Assembly (NCBI RefSeq): GCF_016862795.1
Contig: NZ_BONQ01000084.1
Location: 1 to 64,000, forward strand
DNA from: Dactylosporangium siamense
Lineage (GTDB): Bacteria; Actinomycetota; Actinomycetes; Mycobacteriales; Micromonosporaceae
Length of the DNA: 64,000 bases
Reading direction: 5' to 3'
Shown: positions 45,607 to 55,073 of the stretch, in pieces
How the letters are laid out: each line of letters opens with the position of its first letter
How positions within the stretch are numbered: the stretch's first letter is position 1
Position numbers and translations under genes: made by a program
Notes under the pieces: generated by a model
Told to the model about the DNA's origin: nothing
The model's input: the letters and a program-made list of their open reading frames with translations, nothing else
The model's database searches: none

Positions 45607-47862
45607 ATGTTCGCGAAACTGGGCACGTTCATGGACCGCCACCGCTGGCCCGTCATCGGGGTGTGGCTGGCAGTGACCGTGGCGGGTGCGGTTTTCGGTG
45701 GTGGGCTGTTCGACCGGCTCACCACCACGACCACCAACCGCGCCGACAGCGAGTCGGCGATCGCCCAGCAGCGCATCGACGAGCTCGCCCCCAAGGGCTC
45801 GTTGGTGATCGCCGTCATCGAGGGCAAGGACGTCTACGACCCCGGGCTCAACGCCAGCGTCACCAAGGCGAGCCAGGAGATCAAGGGCATGGCCGGGGTG
45901 GTCGAGGTCAACGACCTCTACAACGGCCCCGGCGGGCAGATCGGCGCCGACAACATGAGCTCGACGGTGCGCGTCGAGCTCGACCCGAAGCTGGGCGAGG
46001 ACGCCCGCGAGCGGCTCGAGGACAAGGTCAAGGCGCGCCTGAAGCTGATCGAGGCGCCGAAGGTCACGGTCGGCGGCACGAAGATCGCCGAGCGGGCGTT
46101 CGGTGAGCAGTCGGTGCGTGACCTGGCGATCGGCGAGAGCATCGCCCTGGTTGCCCTGCTCGTGGTGCTGGTGCTGATCTTCGGCGGGGTGATCGCCGCC
46201 GGGTTGCCGCTGGCGGTCGCGCTCGTCGGCGTGGCCGGCTCGCTGCTGCTCCTGCTCGGCCTGAGCTTCGCGACGAAGGTGAGCGAGTACTCCCTCAACG
46301 TCGTGACCCTGCTCGGCATCGGCCTCGCCGTGGACTACTCCCTGCTCATCGTCGCCCGGTTCCGTGAGGAGCGGCTGCTGCGCGAGCCGACCGAGGCGCT
46401 GGTCGAGGCGGTCGCCCGGTCCGGCCGGGCGGTCGCGATCTCCGGCATCGCGGTCGCGGCGACCCTCGCGGGGCTGACCGTGTTCGCCGAGCCGCTGCTC
46501 GCGGCGGTCGCGCTCGGCGGCGCCGCCGTCGTCGTCCTGGCGACGGTTGCCGCGTTGACATTGGTACCGGCGCTGCTGTCGCTCGCGAAGGACCGGATCC
46601 CGGCCGCCGGCGCCGGGCGGTTCACCTTCAAGACGGACCTGCTGGCGAAGCTCGCCGCGAAGGCGCAGCAGTCGCCCGGTCCGGTCGCGCTCGGCGTGAT
46701 CGTCGGCCTGCTGGTGCTGGCCGCACCGCTGCTCGGCGCGAACTTCGCCAACTCCGACGCGCGGGCGCTGCCGCACAGCAACGAGGCGCGGCAGGCCTAC
46801 GACGCGCTGCAGGCGAAGTTCAACAACGATCACCCCGAGGACGTCGTGGTGCTGCTGCAGGCCGGCCCCGAACGCGCCGACGTCCGCATGTTCATGAACC
46901 AGATCAACAGCCAGCTCAACGCGCAGGTGTTCCGCCAGGAGGTGCGGCCCGACGTGCCGAAGGGCTGGACGGTCCTGGACCTGACCCCGAAGGGTGAGGT
47001 CGGCGGGCCGGAAGGCCTGGACCTGGTGCGCAAACTGCGGGCCATGTCGACGCCGTTCCCGAAGTGGGTCACGGGCTCGAGCGCTGAGGTCGTCGACTAT
47101 CAGGAATCCCTCGCCCGGCGGCTGCCGATCGCGGCGCTCGTCGTCCTCATCGTGACCGTCGTGGTGCTCTTCATGCTCACCGGCTCCGTGGTCATCCCGC
47201 TCAAGGCCGTCCTGATGAACCTGCTGACCCTGATCGCCACCCTCGGCGTCCTGGTCGTGGTGTTCCAGTGGGGTTGGGGGCAGCTGCCGCTCTTCTTCGA
47301 CTCCTGGGGTGGCATCGACCTGACCACGCCGGTGCTGCTGTTCGTGTTCATCTTCGGCCTGTCGATGGACTACGAGGTCTTCCTCCTGGCCCGGATCAAG
47401 GAGGAGTACGACCAGCGCCCCGACACCAACCGGGCGGTCCTGCGCGGCATCACCAAGTCCGGGCCGGTCGTGACCGCGGCGGCGATCTGCATCGTCATCG
47501 TGTTCCTCGGCTTCGCGGTCGGCGGGCTGGTCGCGGTGAAGGAGATCGGCGTCGGCATGACGGTCGCGGTGATCATCGACGTGACGGTGGTCCGGGGGCT
47601 GCTGCTGCCGGCCTTGATGACGATGCTCGACAGCTGGAACTGGTGGGCGCCCGGGTTGCTCAGGTCGCTGCGCGTGGCTCCGGCCGTCGCGGCGCCGCAG
47701 CGGAAGAAGGCCGCGGTGCCCAAGCAGCCCGTCAAGGCACCCGCGGCCGTGGGCCCGGCCCCGGACGAACGGACCGTCGAGGTGCCCGCGTCCAGCCTTG
47801 CCGGGAAGTCGCCCGCCGACGCGCCGCCGGCGCCGTCCGACCCGCCGTCAGGTAACGCATAG
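45607..47862 (+). CDS. MMPL/RND-family transporter
   Basis: This 751-residue membrane protein has 12 predicted membrane segments in two halves: VIGVWLAVTVAGAVFGG, a large loop, and SIALVALLVVLVLIFGGVIAA with GIGLAVDYSLLIVARFREE; then IAALVVLIVTVVVLFML and FIFGLSMDYEVFLLARIKEEYD. It resembles actinobacterial MMPL proteins, which export lipids, siderophores or drugs. The C-terminus is a disordered Pro/Ala-rich tail. No SD is visible; CATACT lies 4 nt before the ATG, so a leaderless transcript is possible. Confidence 0.88.
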   Translation: MFAKLGTFMDRHRWPVIGVWLAVTVAGAVFGGGLFDRLTTTTTNRADSESAIAQQRIDELAPKGSLVIAVIEGKDVYDPGLNASVTKASQEIKGMAGVVEVNDLYNGPGGQIGADNMSSTVRVELDPKLGEDARERLEDKVKARLKLIEAPKVTVGGTKIAERAFGEQSVRDLAIGESIALVALLVVLVLIFGGVIAAGLPLAVALVGVAGSLLLLLGLSFATKVSEYSLNVVTLLGIGLAVDYSLLIVARFREERLLREPTEALVEAVARSGRAVAISGIAVAATLAGLTVFAEPLLAAVALGGAAVVVLATVAALTLVPALLSLAKDRIPAAGAGRFTFKTDLLAKLAAKAQQSPGPVALGVIVGLLVLAAPLLGANFANSDARALPHSNEARQAYDALQAKFNNDHPEDVVVLLQAGPERADVRMFMNQINSQLNAQVFRQEVRPDVPKGWTVLDLTPKGEVGGPEGLDLVRKLRAMSTPFPKWVTGSSAEVVDYQESLARRLPIAALVVLIVTVVVLFMLTGSVVIPLKAVLMNLLTLIATLGVLVVVFQWGWGQLPLFFDSWGGIDLTTPVLLFVFIFGLSMDYEVFLLARIKEEYDQRPDTNRAVLRGITKSGPVVTAAAICIVIVFLGFAVGGLVAVKEIGVGMTVAVIIDVTVVRGLLLPALMTMLDSWNWWAPGLLRSLRVAPAVAAPQRKKAAVPKQPVKAPAAVGPAPDERTVEVPASSLAGKSPADAPPAPSDPPSGNA

Positions 47863-47926
47863 ATAACCGTCGTAGTTCCGACGCCCGCCTTCTTCGCAAC
47901 GACTCCGATTAGTACTGTTCCTCAAC

Positions 47927-50275
47927 ATGTCTCCAGTTGCGGATCATGATCCGCGGGGCGCCGGGGCAGGGTTCGCCGCCGCGTTGCGGGCCCGCCGCCT
48001 GGCCCGGGGACTGACACAGGACGAGCTGGCCGCCCGGGCCGGCCTGGGCGTGCGCACCCTGCGCGAGCTGGAGCGCGGCCGGGTCGCCCGGCCGCAGCGG
48101 GGGACCCTCACCCTGCTCGCCGACGCGCTGGACCTCGTCGGCATGGACCGGGAGGACTTCCTCGCCGGGACCGTCACCTCCGCCCCGACGACCCTCCCGC
48201 TGCCCACCGTCCCGACGCTGATCGGCCGCGACGCCGACATCGCCGAACTGCTCGACCTGCTGGAGCGCGCCGACCTGGTCGTGCTCGTGGGCCTGGCCGG
48301 CGTCGGCAAGACCGGCCTCGCCCACGCCGTCGCGCACGCGGTCACGGGGACGGCGGTCTCGGTGACCGTCACCGACGTGTCGCAGCCCAACGACGTGTTC
48401 GCCGCGGTCGCGGCCGTCTTCGGGGTCGCCCGCGCCGAGGAGCTGGTCGACCGCCCGGCGCTGCTCGTCCTCGACGGGATCGACCGCTCGCACCGCAGCG
48501 CGGTCAAGGCGATCGCGTGGCTGCGCGCCAGGGTGCCCGCGGTGAAGATCCTCGCGACCAGCCGCCGCCCGCTCGCCGGCGTGGTGCCCGGCGCCGTCGA
48601 CTGGCGGGTCGAGCCGCTGGACCTGCCGCACGCGCCGAGCCCGCCGAGTGAGGCGCGCCGCGCCCCGGCCGTAGCCCTGTTCCTCGACCGGCTCCGGCAG
48701 GTCCGCCGCGAGCCGGTGCCGGACGCGGAGATCGCCTCCGTCGCCGAGTTGGTCCGGCGGCTCGACGGCCTGCCGCTCGCGATCGAGCTCGCCGCCGCCC
48801 GGGGCCGCGTCCTGGAGCTGCCCGAGCTGTTGTCCCGGTACGGCAACCGGGTGCTCGACCTCGCCGCCACCGATGCGGACGGTCAACGGCTGCGCGACGC
48901 GGTCGCGGCCAGCTACCACCTGCTGGACGAGCCGGGGCAGACCGCCCTGCGCTCCCTCGCGATGTTCCGCGCCCGCTGGTCGCTCGAACTGGCGGAGTCG
49001 CTGCTCGGGTACAACGCCGAGGCGGTGCTCGACCGGCTCGTGGGGCTCGGCCTGGTCAGCGTCCGGGGCCCGGGCGACCTGCGGTTCCGCCTCCTCGACG
49101 TGGTCCGCGACTTCGCCACCGAACGCTGCGTCGAGCGGGGTGAGCTGCGCGGCGTCCGTCTCCGGCACGCCGAGGTCATCACCAGGCTGGCGGTCCGGCT
49201 CGCGGCGGACCTCACCGGTTCGGCCAGCGCGGCCGCCGTGTCCCGGCTCGACTACCTCAACAGCGACATCCGGGCGGCCCTGCGCTACGCCTCCGTCCGC
49301 GAACCGGTGATGGCGCTGCGCCTCGCCGGAGCGATCCCGCGGTGGTGCCGGCTGCGTGGCCGTGACGTCGAGGCGCACAAGCTGCTCCGGCGGCTGCTCG
49401 ACGATCCTCGCACCAGCGGCTGCGACGTGTTGGTCCGGGCGAACGCCCAGGTCGCCGCCGGGATGCTGGCGATGGCGCACGGGCGTGGCGTGGCCGAGCT
49501 CTGGCCGACCGAGGCGGCGCTCGAGGTGCTCGTCGCCCGCGGCGACACGGTCGGGGAGCTGGCCGCCCGCGCGGTGCTCACCGGGGTCTGGCAGGCGGTC
49601 GGCGGCGCCGAGGAGTCGCGCCGGCACGGTGAGGCCACGCTCGGTCTGGCGATCCGTACCGGACGGGTCCGCGAGATCGCGGTCTCGCAGAACAACCTGG
49701 CGTGGCACGACATCCGCGCCGGCGATCTGGCCACGGCGGCACGCCGGCTGGTCGCCGCCGGTCGCCGCGCGCTCGAGGCCGGTGACGCCCGCATCCAGGC
49801 GTTGGCGCAGGCGAATCTGGCCGAGGTCGCCCGGCTGGACCGGCGCTTCGACGAGGCGGTCGACCTGGCCCGCCGGGCCGCCACCGCGTCCGCGGAGGTC
49901 GGGGACCCGACGCACCGCGTCCGTGCGCTCGGCACCCTGGGCCAGGCACTCGCCGAGTCGGGCCGGCTCCCGGAGGCGGCCGACGTCCTGGTCGAGCTGG
50001 CGGAGCTGCCCGGCAGCGCCGGCATGTCGGCGATGATCGGCGGCTACCTCGCGCTCGCCCGCGACGACCGTCCGGCGGCGGCGACCGCGTTCGAGGCGGC
50101 GGCCAACCTGCTCGCCGGTCGCGATGACATCCGGGACGTCCTGGAGGCGCTCACCGGGCTGGCCGCCAGTGCCGAGCCGGCCGATCGCGAGCGGGTGCTG
50201 GGCGAGCTGGACGGCATCTGTGCCCGGGGTGGGCTGGCGCTCCTACCGCGCGAGCGCGACCTGCTCGGGATTTAG
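47927..50275 (+). CDS. XRE-HTH / NB-ARC-type ATPase / TPR regulator (STAND family)
   Basis: This 782-residue regulator has an XRE helix-turn-helix at about residues 15-75 (ARRLARGLTQDELAARAGLGVRTLRELERGRV), then a NTPase with Walker A VGLAGVGKT at 121-129 and Walker B-like ALLVLDGIDRS. The winged-helix region follows (LDGLPLAIELAAARGR, LRSLAMF), then a long TPR-like C-terminal half. STAND regulators of this type control specialised metabolism or development in actinobacteria. Target unknown; the MMPL gene is 64 nt upstream on the same strand. Confidence 0.87.
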   Translation: MSPVADHDPRGAGAGFAAALRARRLARGLTQDELAARAGLGVRTLRELERGRVARPQRGTLTLLADALDLVGMDREDFLAGTVTSAPTTLPLPTVPTLIGRDADIAELLDLLERADLVVLVGLAGVGKTGLAHAVAHAVTGTAVSVTVTDVSQPNDVFAAVAAVFGVARAEELVDRPALLVLDGIDRSHRSAVKAIAWLRARVPAVKILATSRRPLAGVVPGAVDWRVEPLDLPHAPSPPSEARRAPAVALFLDRLRQVRREPVPDAEIASVAELVRRLDGLPLAIELAAARGRVLELPELLSRYGNRVLDLAATDADGQRLRDAVAASYHLLDEPGQTALRSLAMFRARWSLELAESLLGYNAEAVLDRLVGLGLVSVRGPGDLRFRLLDVVRDFATERCVERGELRGVRLRHAEVITRLAVRLAADLTGSASAAAVSRLDYLNSDIRAALRYASVREPVMALRLAGAIPRWCRLRGRDVEAHKLLRRLLDDPRTSGCDVLVRANAQVAAGMLAMAHGRGVAELWPTEAALEVLVARGDTVGELAARAVLTGVWQAVGGAEESRRHGEATLGLAIRTGRVREIAVSQNNLAWHDIRAGDLATAARRLVAAGRRALEAGDARIQALAQANLAEVARLDRRFDEAVDLARRAATASAEVGDPTHRVRALGTLGQALAESGRLPEAADVLVELAELPGSAGMSAMIGGYLALARDDRPAAATAFEAAANLLAGRDDIRDVLEALTGLAASAEPADRERVLGELDGICARGGLALLPRERDLLGI

Positions 50276-50332
50276 GGCACGGACGAAGACCCCCCGGGCG
50301 CGTGTTGCCTTCCCACCTGCTTCGTCCGTGCC
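50276..50332 (+). terminator. terminator after the STAND regulator
   Basis: GGCACGGACGAAG (50276-50288) and CTTCGTCCGTGCC (50320-50332) are perfect 13-bp arms starting at the base after the stop codon, with a 31-nt loop. A second, shorter hairpin (ACCGGCAG/CTGCCGGT, 50419-50437) lies before the convergent MarR gene's stop and may end that gene. Confidence 0.75.
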
Positions 50333-50476
50333 GGTCCCCGTAGTGGTGCCTCCCCGGGGCGGACAGTAACGAAGCCGTTCGTCCGGAATGCGGCTTTACC
50401 AGCTATTCACCGTGAAGAACCGGCAGAAGCTGCCGGTGATTCTGCCGGTCGCGTTCCAGGATTTTCATGGTTCGCG

Positions 50477-50965
50477 TCAGGCGGCCGCGGCGGTCGTCGC
50501 GGCGCCGGAGGTCGCGCCGGGGCGCACCGCGTCGCGGACCGTGCGGAGGCTGCACAGCAGGGCCTCGAGGGCCTCGGGAGACAACCGGCCGGTGAACCAC
50601 TCCTCGATGAGGGCGAGGTGATCCGGAAGGACCTCATGCATCTTGGCCACGCCGGCGGCCGTCACCACGGTGAACGAACCGCGCCGGTCCGTCGGGCAGG
50701 CCCGGCGGGTCGCCAGGCCGTCGCGCTCGAGGCGGTCCACGACCCGGGTCACGCCGCTGGTCGACAGCCCGGTCTGTGCGGCGAGGTCGGTCATCCGCAG
50801 CTCGCCGCCGGGCGAGCGGGACAGCCTGACCAGCACCTCGAAGTCGACGTTGCCGAGGCCGTGCTCGGCCAACTGGACGTTGAGACGCGCGGTCACACCG
50901 GTGAAGGCCTCGACGAACAGGCCCATGGCGGTGATTCGCGGATCTTCCAGCATCTCGTCGGTCAC
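50477..50965 (-). CDS. MarR-family transcriptional regulator
   Basis: This 162-residue winged-helix regulator has FEVLVRLSRSPGGELRMTDLAAQTGLSTSGVTRVVDRLERDGLATRRACPTDRRGSFTVVTAAG, with the Asp-Arg wing DRR. It is divergent from the YceI gene over 96 bp containing a palindrome, so autoregulation together with yceI control is likely. GTG 50965 or ATG 50953 starts it. Ligand unknown; MarR proteins often sense oxidants or phenolic compounds. The C-terminus is an Ala/Thr tail. Confidence 0.92.
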   Translation of the reverse strand: MTDEMLEDPRITAMGLFVEAFTGVTARLNVQLAEHGLGNVDFEVLVRLSRSPGGELRMTDLAAQTGLSTSGVTRVVDRLERDGLATRRACPTDRRGSFTVVTAAGVAKMHEVLPDHLALIEEWFTGRLSPEALEALLCSLRTVRDAVRPGATSGAATTAAAA

Positions 50966-50987
50966 AGTGGCAGTCTAACAGAAGAGC

Positions 50988-51030
50988 TTGACAAACGAGA
51001 GTCTGCTGAGCGTATATTTGCTCCAGCAAA
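50988..51030 (+). promoter_or_regulatory. promoter and candidate MarR operator of the YceI gene
   Basis: A -35 TTGACA (50988-50993) and a -10 TATATT (51013-51018) are 19 bp apart. The 6-2-6 palindrome TTTGCT/AGCAAA (51017-51030) overlaps the -10 and the start region, as expected for repression by the divergent MarR protein. Confidence 0.65.
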
Positions 51031-51061
51031 CATCTTCAACACCGCTCATCTGGAGGGCATC

Positions 51062-51637
51062 ATGACCGCAGCGGTCAACACCCGCGAGTTCAACGGCGTC
51101 ACCATCCCCACGCCGGGCAAGTTTGACCTCGACCCGGCCCACACGCGCGTCAGCTTCGTGGCCAAGCACCTCATGGTGAGCAAGGTGCGCGGGGGCTTCA
51201 CCAAGGCCAGCGGCAACATCGTCATCGCCGAGGACCCGCTGCAGTCGCACGTCGAGGTCGACATCGACGCCGCCAGCATCGACACCGGCGTGGTCGACCG
51301 TGACGGTCACCTGAAGAGCCCCGACTTCCTGCACGTGGAGCAGTGGCCGTCGCTGACCTTCAAGAGCACCCGCGTGGTCGGCTTCTCCGGTGGCGAGTTC
51401 AAGCTCGTCGGCGACCTGACGATCCGCGACGTCACCCGCGAGGTCGAGCTCGATGTCGAGTTCGAGGGTCACGCGAAGAGCCCGTGGGGCCAGGAGGTCA
51501 TCGGGTTCAGCGCGACCACCGAGATCGACCGCGAGGAATTCGGCATCACCTGGAACCAGGCGCTCGAGACCGGCGGCGTCCTGGTCGGCAAGAAGATCAA
51601 GATTGAGATCGGTGCCGAGGGTGTGCGCCAGGGCTGA
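51062..51637 (+). CDS. YceI-family lipocalin-like protein
   Basis: This 191-residue beta-barrel protein binds isoprenoid or polyprenyl-like molecules in characterised members. Conserved parts are TPGKFDLDPAHTRVSFVAKHLMVSKVRGGF, DIDAASIDTGVVDRDGHLKSPDFLHVEQWPSLTFKST, LTIRDVTREVELDVEF and FSATTEIDREEFGITWN. There is no signal peptide, so it is cytoplasmic. GGAGGG precedes ATG 51062. It is divergent from the MarR regulator and likely controlled by it. Confidence 0.92.
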   Translation: MTAAVNTREFNGVTIPTPGKFDLDPAHTRVSFVAKHLMVSKVRGGFTKASGNIVIAEDPLQSHVEVDIDAASIDTGVVDRDGHLKSPDFLHVEQWPSLTFKSTRVVGFSGGEFKLVGDLTIRDVTREVELDVEFEGHAKSPWGQEVIGFSATTEIDREEFGITWNQALETGGVLVGKKIKIEIGAEGVRQG

Positions 51638-51718
51638 GTCGGCCCAGGCCGGCGGCGCCAACTGTAAGACCTGCGGTGGGGCCGATTATGGCTTATGCCG
51701 GAGTTTGACCATCGTGCA

Positions 51719-51744
51719 GAGGGTGGGCGAAATCTCCCACCCTC
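51719..51744 (+). terminator. hairpin downstream of the YceI gene
   Basis: GAGGGTGGG (51719-51727) and CCCACCCTC (51736-51744) form a perfect 9-bp stem with an 8-nt loop, 81 nt after the stop. The surrounding 222-bp gap also holds the promoter of the next gene. Confidence 0.7.
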
Positions 51745-51859
51745 CGCAAGGTTTCGATCACCCTAGGCTGAGGTTGCGCCCGTTTTGTCCCTAGCGGTAC
51801 ACCCCGCCCACTCTTAACGTGGAGGGTCCACGGGGTCGGCCGGGGATTTGGGGAACGCA

Positions 51860-53335
51860 ATGGGGCAAGACGTCATTCGGGGGGCATTCTCGCGTGAGGA
51901 CCGTGCCCGATATCGGTATAAAGTCCGCCGATGTCTTGATGTCTTCGCGCTGATGCTCAACGACTTCCGGTTCGATTCGGACCGGCCGATGACGGGGCTC
52001 GAGATCGAGCTCAACCTCATCGATCCCGACGCCCAGCCGGCCATGCGCAACGCCGAGGTGCTCGCCGACCTGGCGGACCCGTCGTTCCAGACCGAGCTCG
52101 GCCAGTTCAACCTCGAGATCAACGTCGCGCCGCGGGTCATCGAGGGCGACGGCCTCGACGTCTACGAGCGGGAGGTCCTCGCCAGCCTCGTCCACGCCGA
52201 CGAGCGCGCCCGCAAGTCCGACGCCCAGCTGGTGCTCATCGGGATACTGCCCACGCTGCGCCAGGAGCACACGGTGCTGGCGAACCTGTCCAACAACCCG
52301 CGCTACCAGTTGCTCAACGAGCAGATCATCAACGCGCGGGGTGAGGACATCGCCCTGGACATCCGCGGCCAGGAGCGGCTGGAGGCGGAGTCCGACTCGA
52401 TCGCCGCCGAGTCCGCGTGCACCAGCGTCCAGTTCCACCTGCAGGTCGCGCCCGAAGACTTCGCGATGCACTGGAACGCGTCCCAGGCGATCGCCGGCGT
52501 CCAGGTCGCGGTCGGTGCGAACTCGCCGTACCTGTTCGGCAAGCGGCTCTGGGCGGAGACCCGCATCGCCCTGTTCGAGCAGGCCACCGACACCCGGCCG
52601 GAGGAGCTCAAGGCGCAGGGCGTCCGGCCGCGGGTGTGGTTCGGCGAGCGCTGGATCACCTCGATCTTCGACCTGTTCGAGGAGAACGTCCGCTACTTCC
52701 CGCCGTTGCTGCCCATCACCGACGACGAGGATCCCGTCGCGGTCCTGGAGGCCGGCGGCGTTCCGCACCTCGGCGAGCTGCGGCTGCACAACGGCACGAT
52801 CTACCGGTGGAACCGCCCGGTCTACGACATCATGAACGGCCGGCCGCACCTGCGCGTCGAGAACCGGGTCCTGCCCGCCGGCCCGACCGTCGTCGACCAG
52901 GTCGCCAACGCCGCGTTCTACTTCGGCCTGGTCGGCGAGCTGGTGCAGCAGGATCGCCCGATCTGGACCCAGATGACCTTCTCCGCGGCGGAGGAGAACT
53001 TCCACACCGCCGCCCGCGAGGGACTCGACGCGCAACTGTGGTGGCCCGACCGCGGCGAGGTGCAAGTTGCAGATCTGGTGCTGGACGAGCTGCTGCCGCT
53101 GGCATCCGCCGGCCTGGACCGCTTCGGTGTGCACCCCGGCACCCGCGACCGGCTGTTAGGCGTGATCGAGGGACGCTGCCGGACCGGCCGCAACGGGGCG
53201 GCCTGGCAGACCGAGACGGTCAACGACCTGCAGTCCAGGCATCACCTCGACCGTCGCTCGGCGCTGCGGGAGATGCTGCAGCGCTACAGCGTCGGGCTGC
53301 ACGCCAACGAACCCGTCCATACCTGGCCGATCTAG
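51860..53335 (+). CDS. GCS2-family glutamate-cysteine ligase-like protein
   Basis: This 491-residue carboxylate-amine ligase has MTGLEIELNLIDPDAQPAMRNAEVL, LGQFNLEINVAPR, HTVLANLSNNPRYQLLNEQI, SACTSVQFHLQVAPEDFAMHWNASQAIAG, AVGANSPYLFGKRLWAETRIALFEQA and HLRVENRVLPAGPTVVDQVANAAFYFGL. These are ATP-dependent ligase motifs of the GCS2/EgtA-like superfamily. Actinobacteria make mycothiol rather than glutathione, so gamma-glutamylcysteine may feed ergothioneine or another product. ATG 51860 has GGGGA 5 nt upstream. Confidence 0.85.
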   Translation: MGQDVIRGAFSREDRARYRYKVRRCLDVFALMLNDFRFDSDRPMTGLEIELNLIDPDAQPAMRNAEVLADLADPSFQTELGQFNLEINVAPRVIEGDGLDVYEREVLASLVHADERARKSDAQLVLIGILPTLRQEHTVLANLSNNPRYQLLNEQIINARGEDIALDIRGQERLEAESDSIAAESACTSVQFHLQVAPEDFAMHWNASQAIAGVQVAVGANSPYLFGKRLWAETRIALFEQATDTRPEELKAQGVRPRVWFGERWITSIFDLFEENVRYFPPLLPITDDEDPVAVLEAGGVPHLGELRLHNGTIYRWNRPVYDIMNGRPHLRVENRVLPAGPTVVDQVANAAFYFGLVGELVQQDRPIWTQMTFSAAEENFHTAAREGLDAQLWWPDRGEVQVADLVLDELLPLASAGLDRFGVHPGTRDRLLGVIEGRCRTGRNGAAWQTETVNDLQSRHHLDRRSALREMLQRYSVGLHANEPVHTWPI

Positions 53336-53419
53336 CGCCGATCTGGGCGCCGAATCGGTTCAGCACTTCCCGGCGGCCGTCTTCCGCGGCAGCGGGCAGT
53401 ACCGGGTGGGGCCGGGTGG

Positions 53420-54922
53420 CTACTCGCCGGACCGACCGCGACCGCGACCACGGCCGCGGCCCGGAGCGGGCTTGGGCTCGGTCGGGGCGCCCGTCCCGGT
53501 GTCCGACGGCCAGAGCGGCTCGACCGAGCCACGCGCCGCGGCCGGCTTCGCGGGCTCGGGGTCGTCGTCGGTCACGGTGTCCTCGGCGTACGCCCGGTTC
53601 GCGGACTCCGACGTGTACGTGCGGCCGGACGACTCGGTGCCGCCATAGGCGCGGGCCGGTGCGTACGCGTCGGATTCCAGGTCCTTGGCCGAGTCCAGGT
53701 CGGCGCTCTTCGTGCTGACGTTCGCCTTCGCGGCGGTGACGCTTGCCTTGCCGGCCGGCGCCGCGGTCTTGCTCGTGCTCTTGCTCGTGGTCGCGGCCTT
53801 GTTGCCGGTGGCGGCCGGGGACTTGCTGCCCGCGCCGATCGTGACCGGCTCGGCGGAGCGGTCCGGTGCGGCGGCCCACGGGTCGTCGCCGTCCGGCTGC
53901 TCGCCCGTCTCGGTGCGGCGGCGGGCCTCGGCGGCGTCCGCGTCGGCGAGCGCCTGGGTCCAGTCGGCGATGTCGGAGGCGGCCCGCGCATCCCGGTCCG
54001 CGGCGGCGGCCTTGCGGTCCGCCCGGGCCTGCGCGCGGGAGCCGCGCGGGCCGATCGCCGACACGATGACCGAGCCGGCCAGGCCGGCGAGCACCGCATA
54101 CGGGGCGATGACGAACGCGGACAGCTGCTGGTTCTGCTCGCCGACGGCGGGCGCGGCGAGGAAGTAGGCGAGGGCGACGAGCAGCGGGCCGGCCGCGCCG
54201 GAGACCGCCACGCCGACCCGGTTGTCGCCGCGCCGGCTGGCGGGCCAGGCCGCGAGCGCGCCGATGACCAGTGCGATGGCGAGCATGAGCAGCGCCCCGG
54301 GCAGGTTGACCATGCCCCGGATCCAGGTCGCGTCGGTGAACTGCCAGGTGCCGAGCTGGGCGGCGGTGGCGAGGTTGCCGTCGGCGCGGACCACGTCGAT
54401 GACCGCGACGACGGCGAGGATCCACAGCCACGCGGAGGAGGCGATGACGTTGGCGGCGATCGCCCGGGCCGCGAGGGCACCGACCGCGATCAGCAGCCCG
54501 ACGATGATGCCGGCGATGGCATAGCCGCCGGCGGTGAAGTAGGGCGCGACGTTGTCGGGCCGGGGCGTGCGGGACGGCACGGCGACCAGCGGCACGATGA
54601 TCAGGGCGCCGACCGCGGCGGACAACGCGATCACGATCCGCCAGGCGGCGGTCAGGGCGTGCTCCGCCGGGGTCGAGGCATCACCCAGGACCGGGGTGTC
54701 GGCCGGGCTGAGCCGGTCGGCGCACAGTGCGCCGATGACCGTCGAGGACGCCGCGAGCCACGCCACCCAGGCGAGGCTGCTGACCCAGACGGTCGCGCTG
54801 TTACCGGTCGGCTGCCAGGAGATGATCCCCAGGCCGTAGCCGAGACCGAGCTGCGCGGCACCCGCGCCCGCCGCGACACCGATCGCGGTGAATATTGAGG
54901 TTGCCCAGCTTCTTGCGGCCAT
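53420..54922 (-). CDS. polytopic membrane protein with long cytoplasmic tail, unknown function
   Basis: This 500-residue protein has eight or so membrane segments in residues 1-305 (IFTAIGVAAGAGAAQLGLGYGLG, WVSSLAWVAWLAASSTVIGAL, WRIVIALSAAVGALIIVPLVAV, AGGYAIAGIIVGLLIAVGALAA, WLWILAVVAVIDVV, ALLMLAIALVIGALAAW, GPLLVALAYFLA, VIAPYAVLAGLAGSVIVSAI). A charged, Lys/Ala/Ser/Thr-rich tail follows, ending in an RGRGRG run. I recognise no family. It is convergent with the GCS2 gene and divergent from the PASTA protein gene. Confidence 0.78.
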   Translation of the reverse strand: MAARSWATSIFTAIGVAAGAGAAQLGLGYGLGIISWQPTGNSATVWVSSLAWVAWLAASSTVIGALCADRLSPADTPVLGDASTPAEHALTAAWRIVIALSAAVGALIIVPLVAVPSRTPRPDNVAPYFTAGGYAIAGIIVGLLIAVGALAARAIAANVIASSAWLWILAVVAVIDVVRADGNLATAAQLGTWQFTDATWIRGMVNLPGALLMLAIALVIGALAAWPASRRGDNRVGVAVSGAAGPLLVALAYFLAAPAVGEQNQQLSAFVIAPYAVLAGLAGSVIVSAIGPRGSRAQARADRKAAAADRDARAASDIADWTQALADADAAEARRRTETGEQPDGDDPWAAAPDRSAEPVTIGAGSKSPAATGNKAATTSKSTSKTAAPAGKASVTAAKANVSTKSADLDSAKDLESDAYAPARAYGGTESSGRTYTSESANRAYAEDTVTDDDPEPAKPAAARGSVEPLWPSDTGTGAPTEPKPAPGRGRGRGRGRSGE

Positions 54923-55073
54923 GCCGCGCAGCGTACGCCCAGCAGTCCAGCCGGGCGAGTCGATGTCAGAGGAACGTCAGGCGGTGCCGCCGGCGGTCGC
55001 GGAGGGTGGACCTGAGGTGGGCAACCTGTGCACAAGCACGCGACATGTCGGACAAGGTGGTGAACTGGGAACC

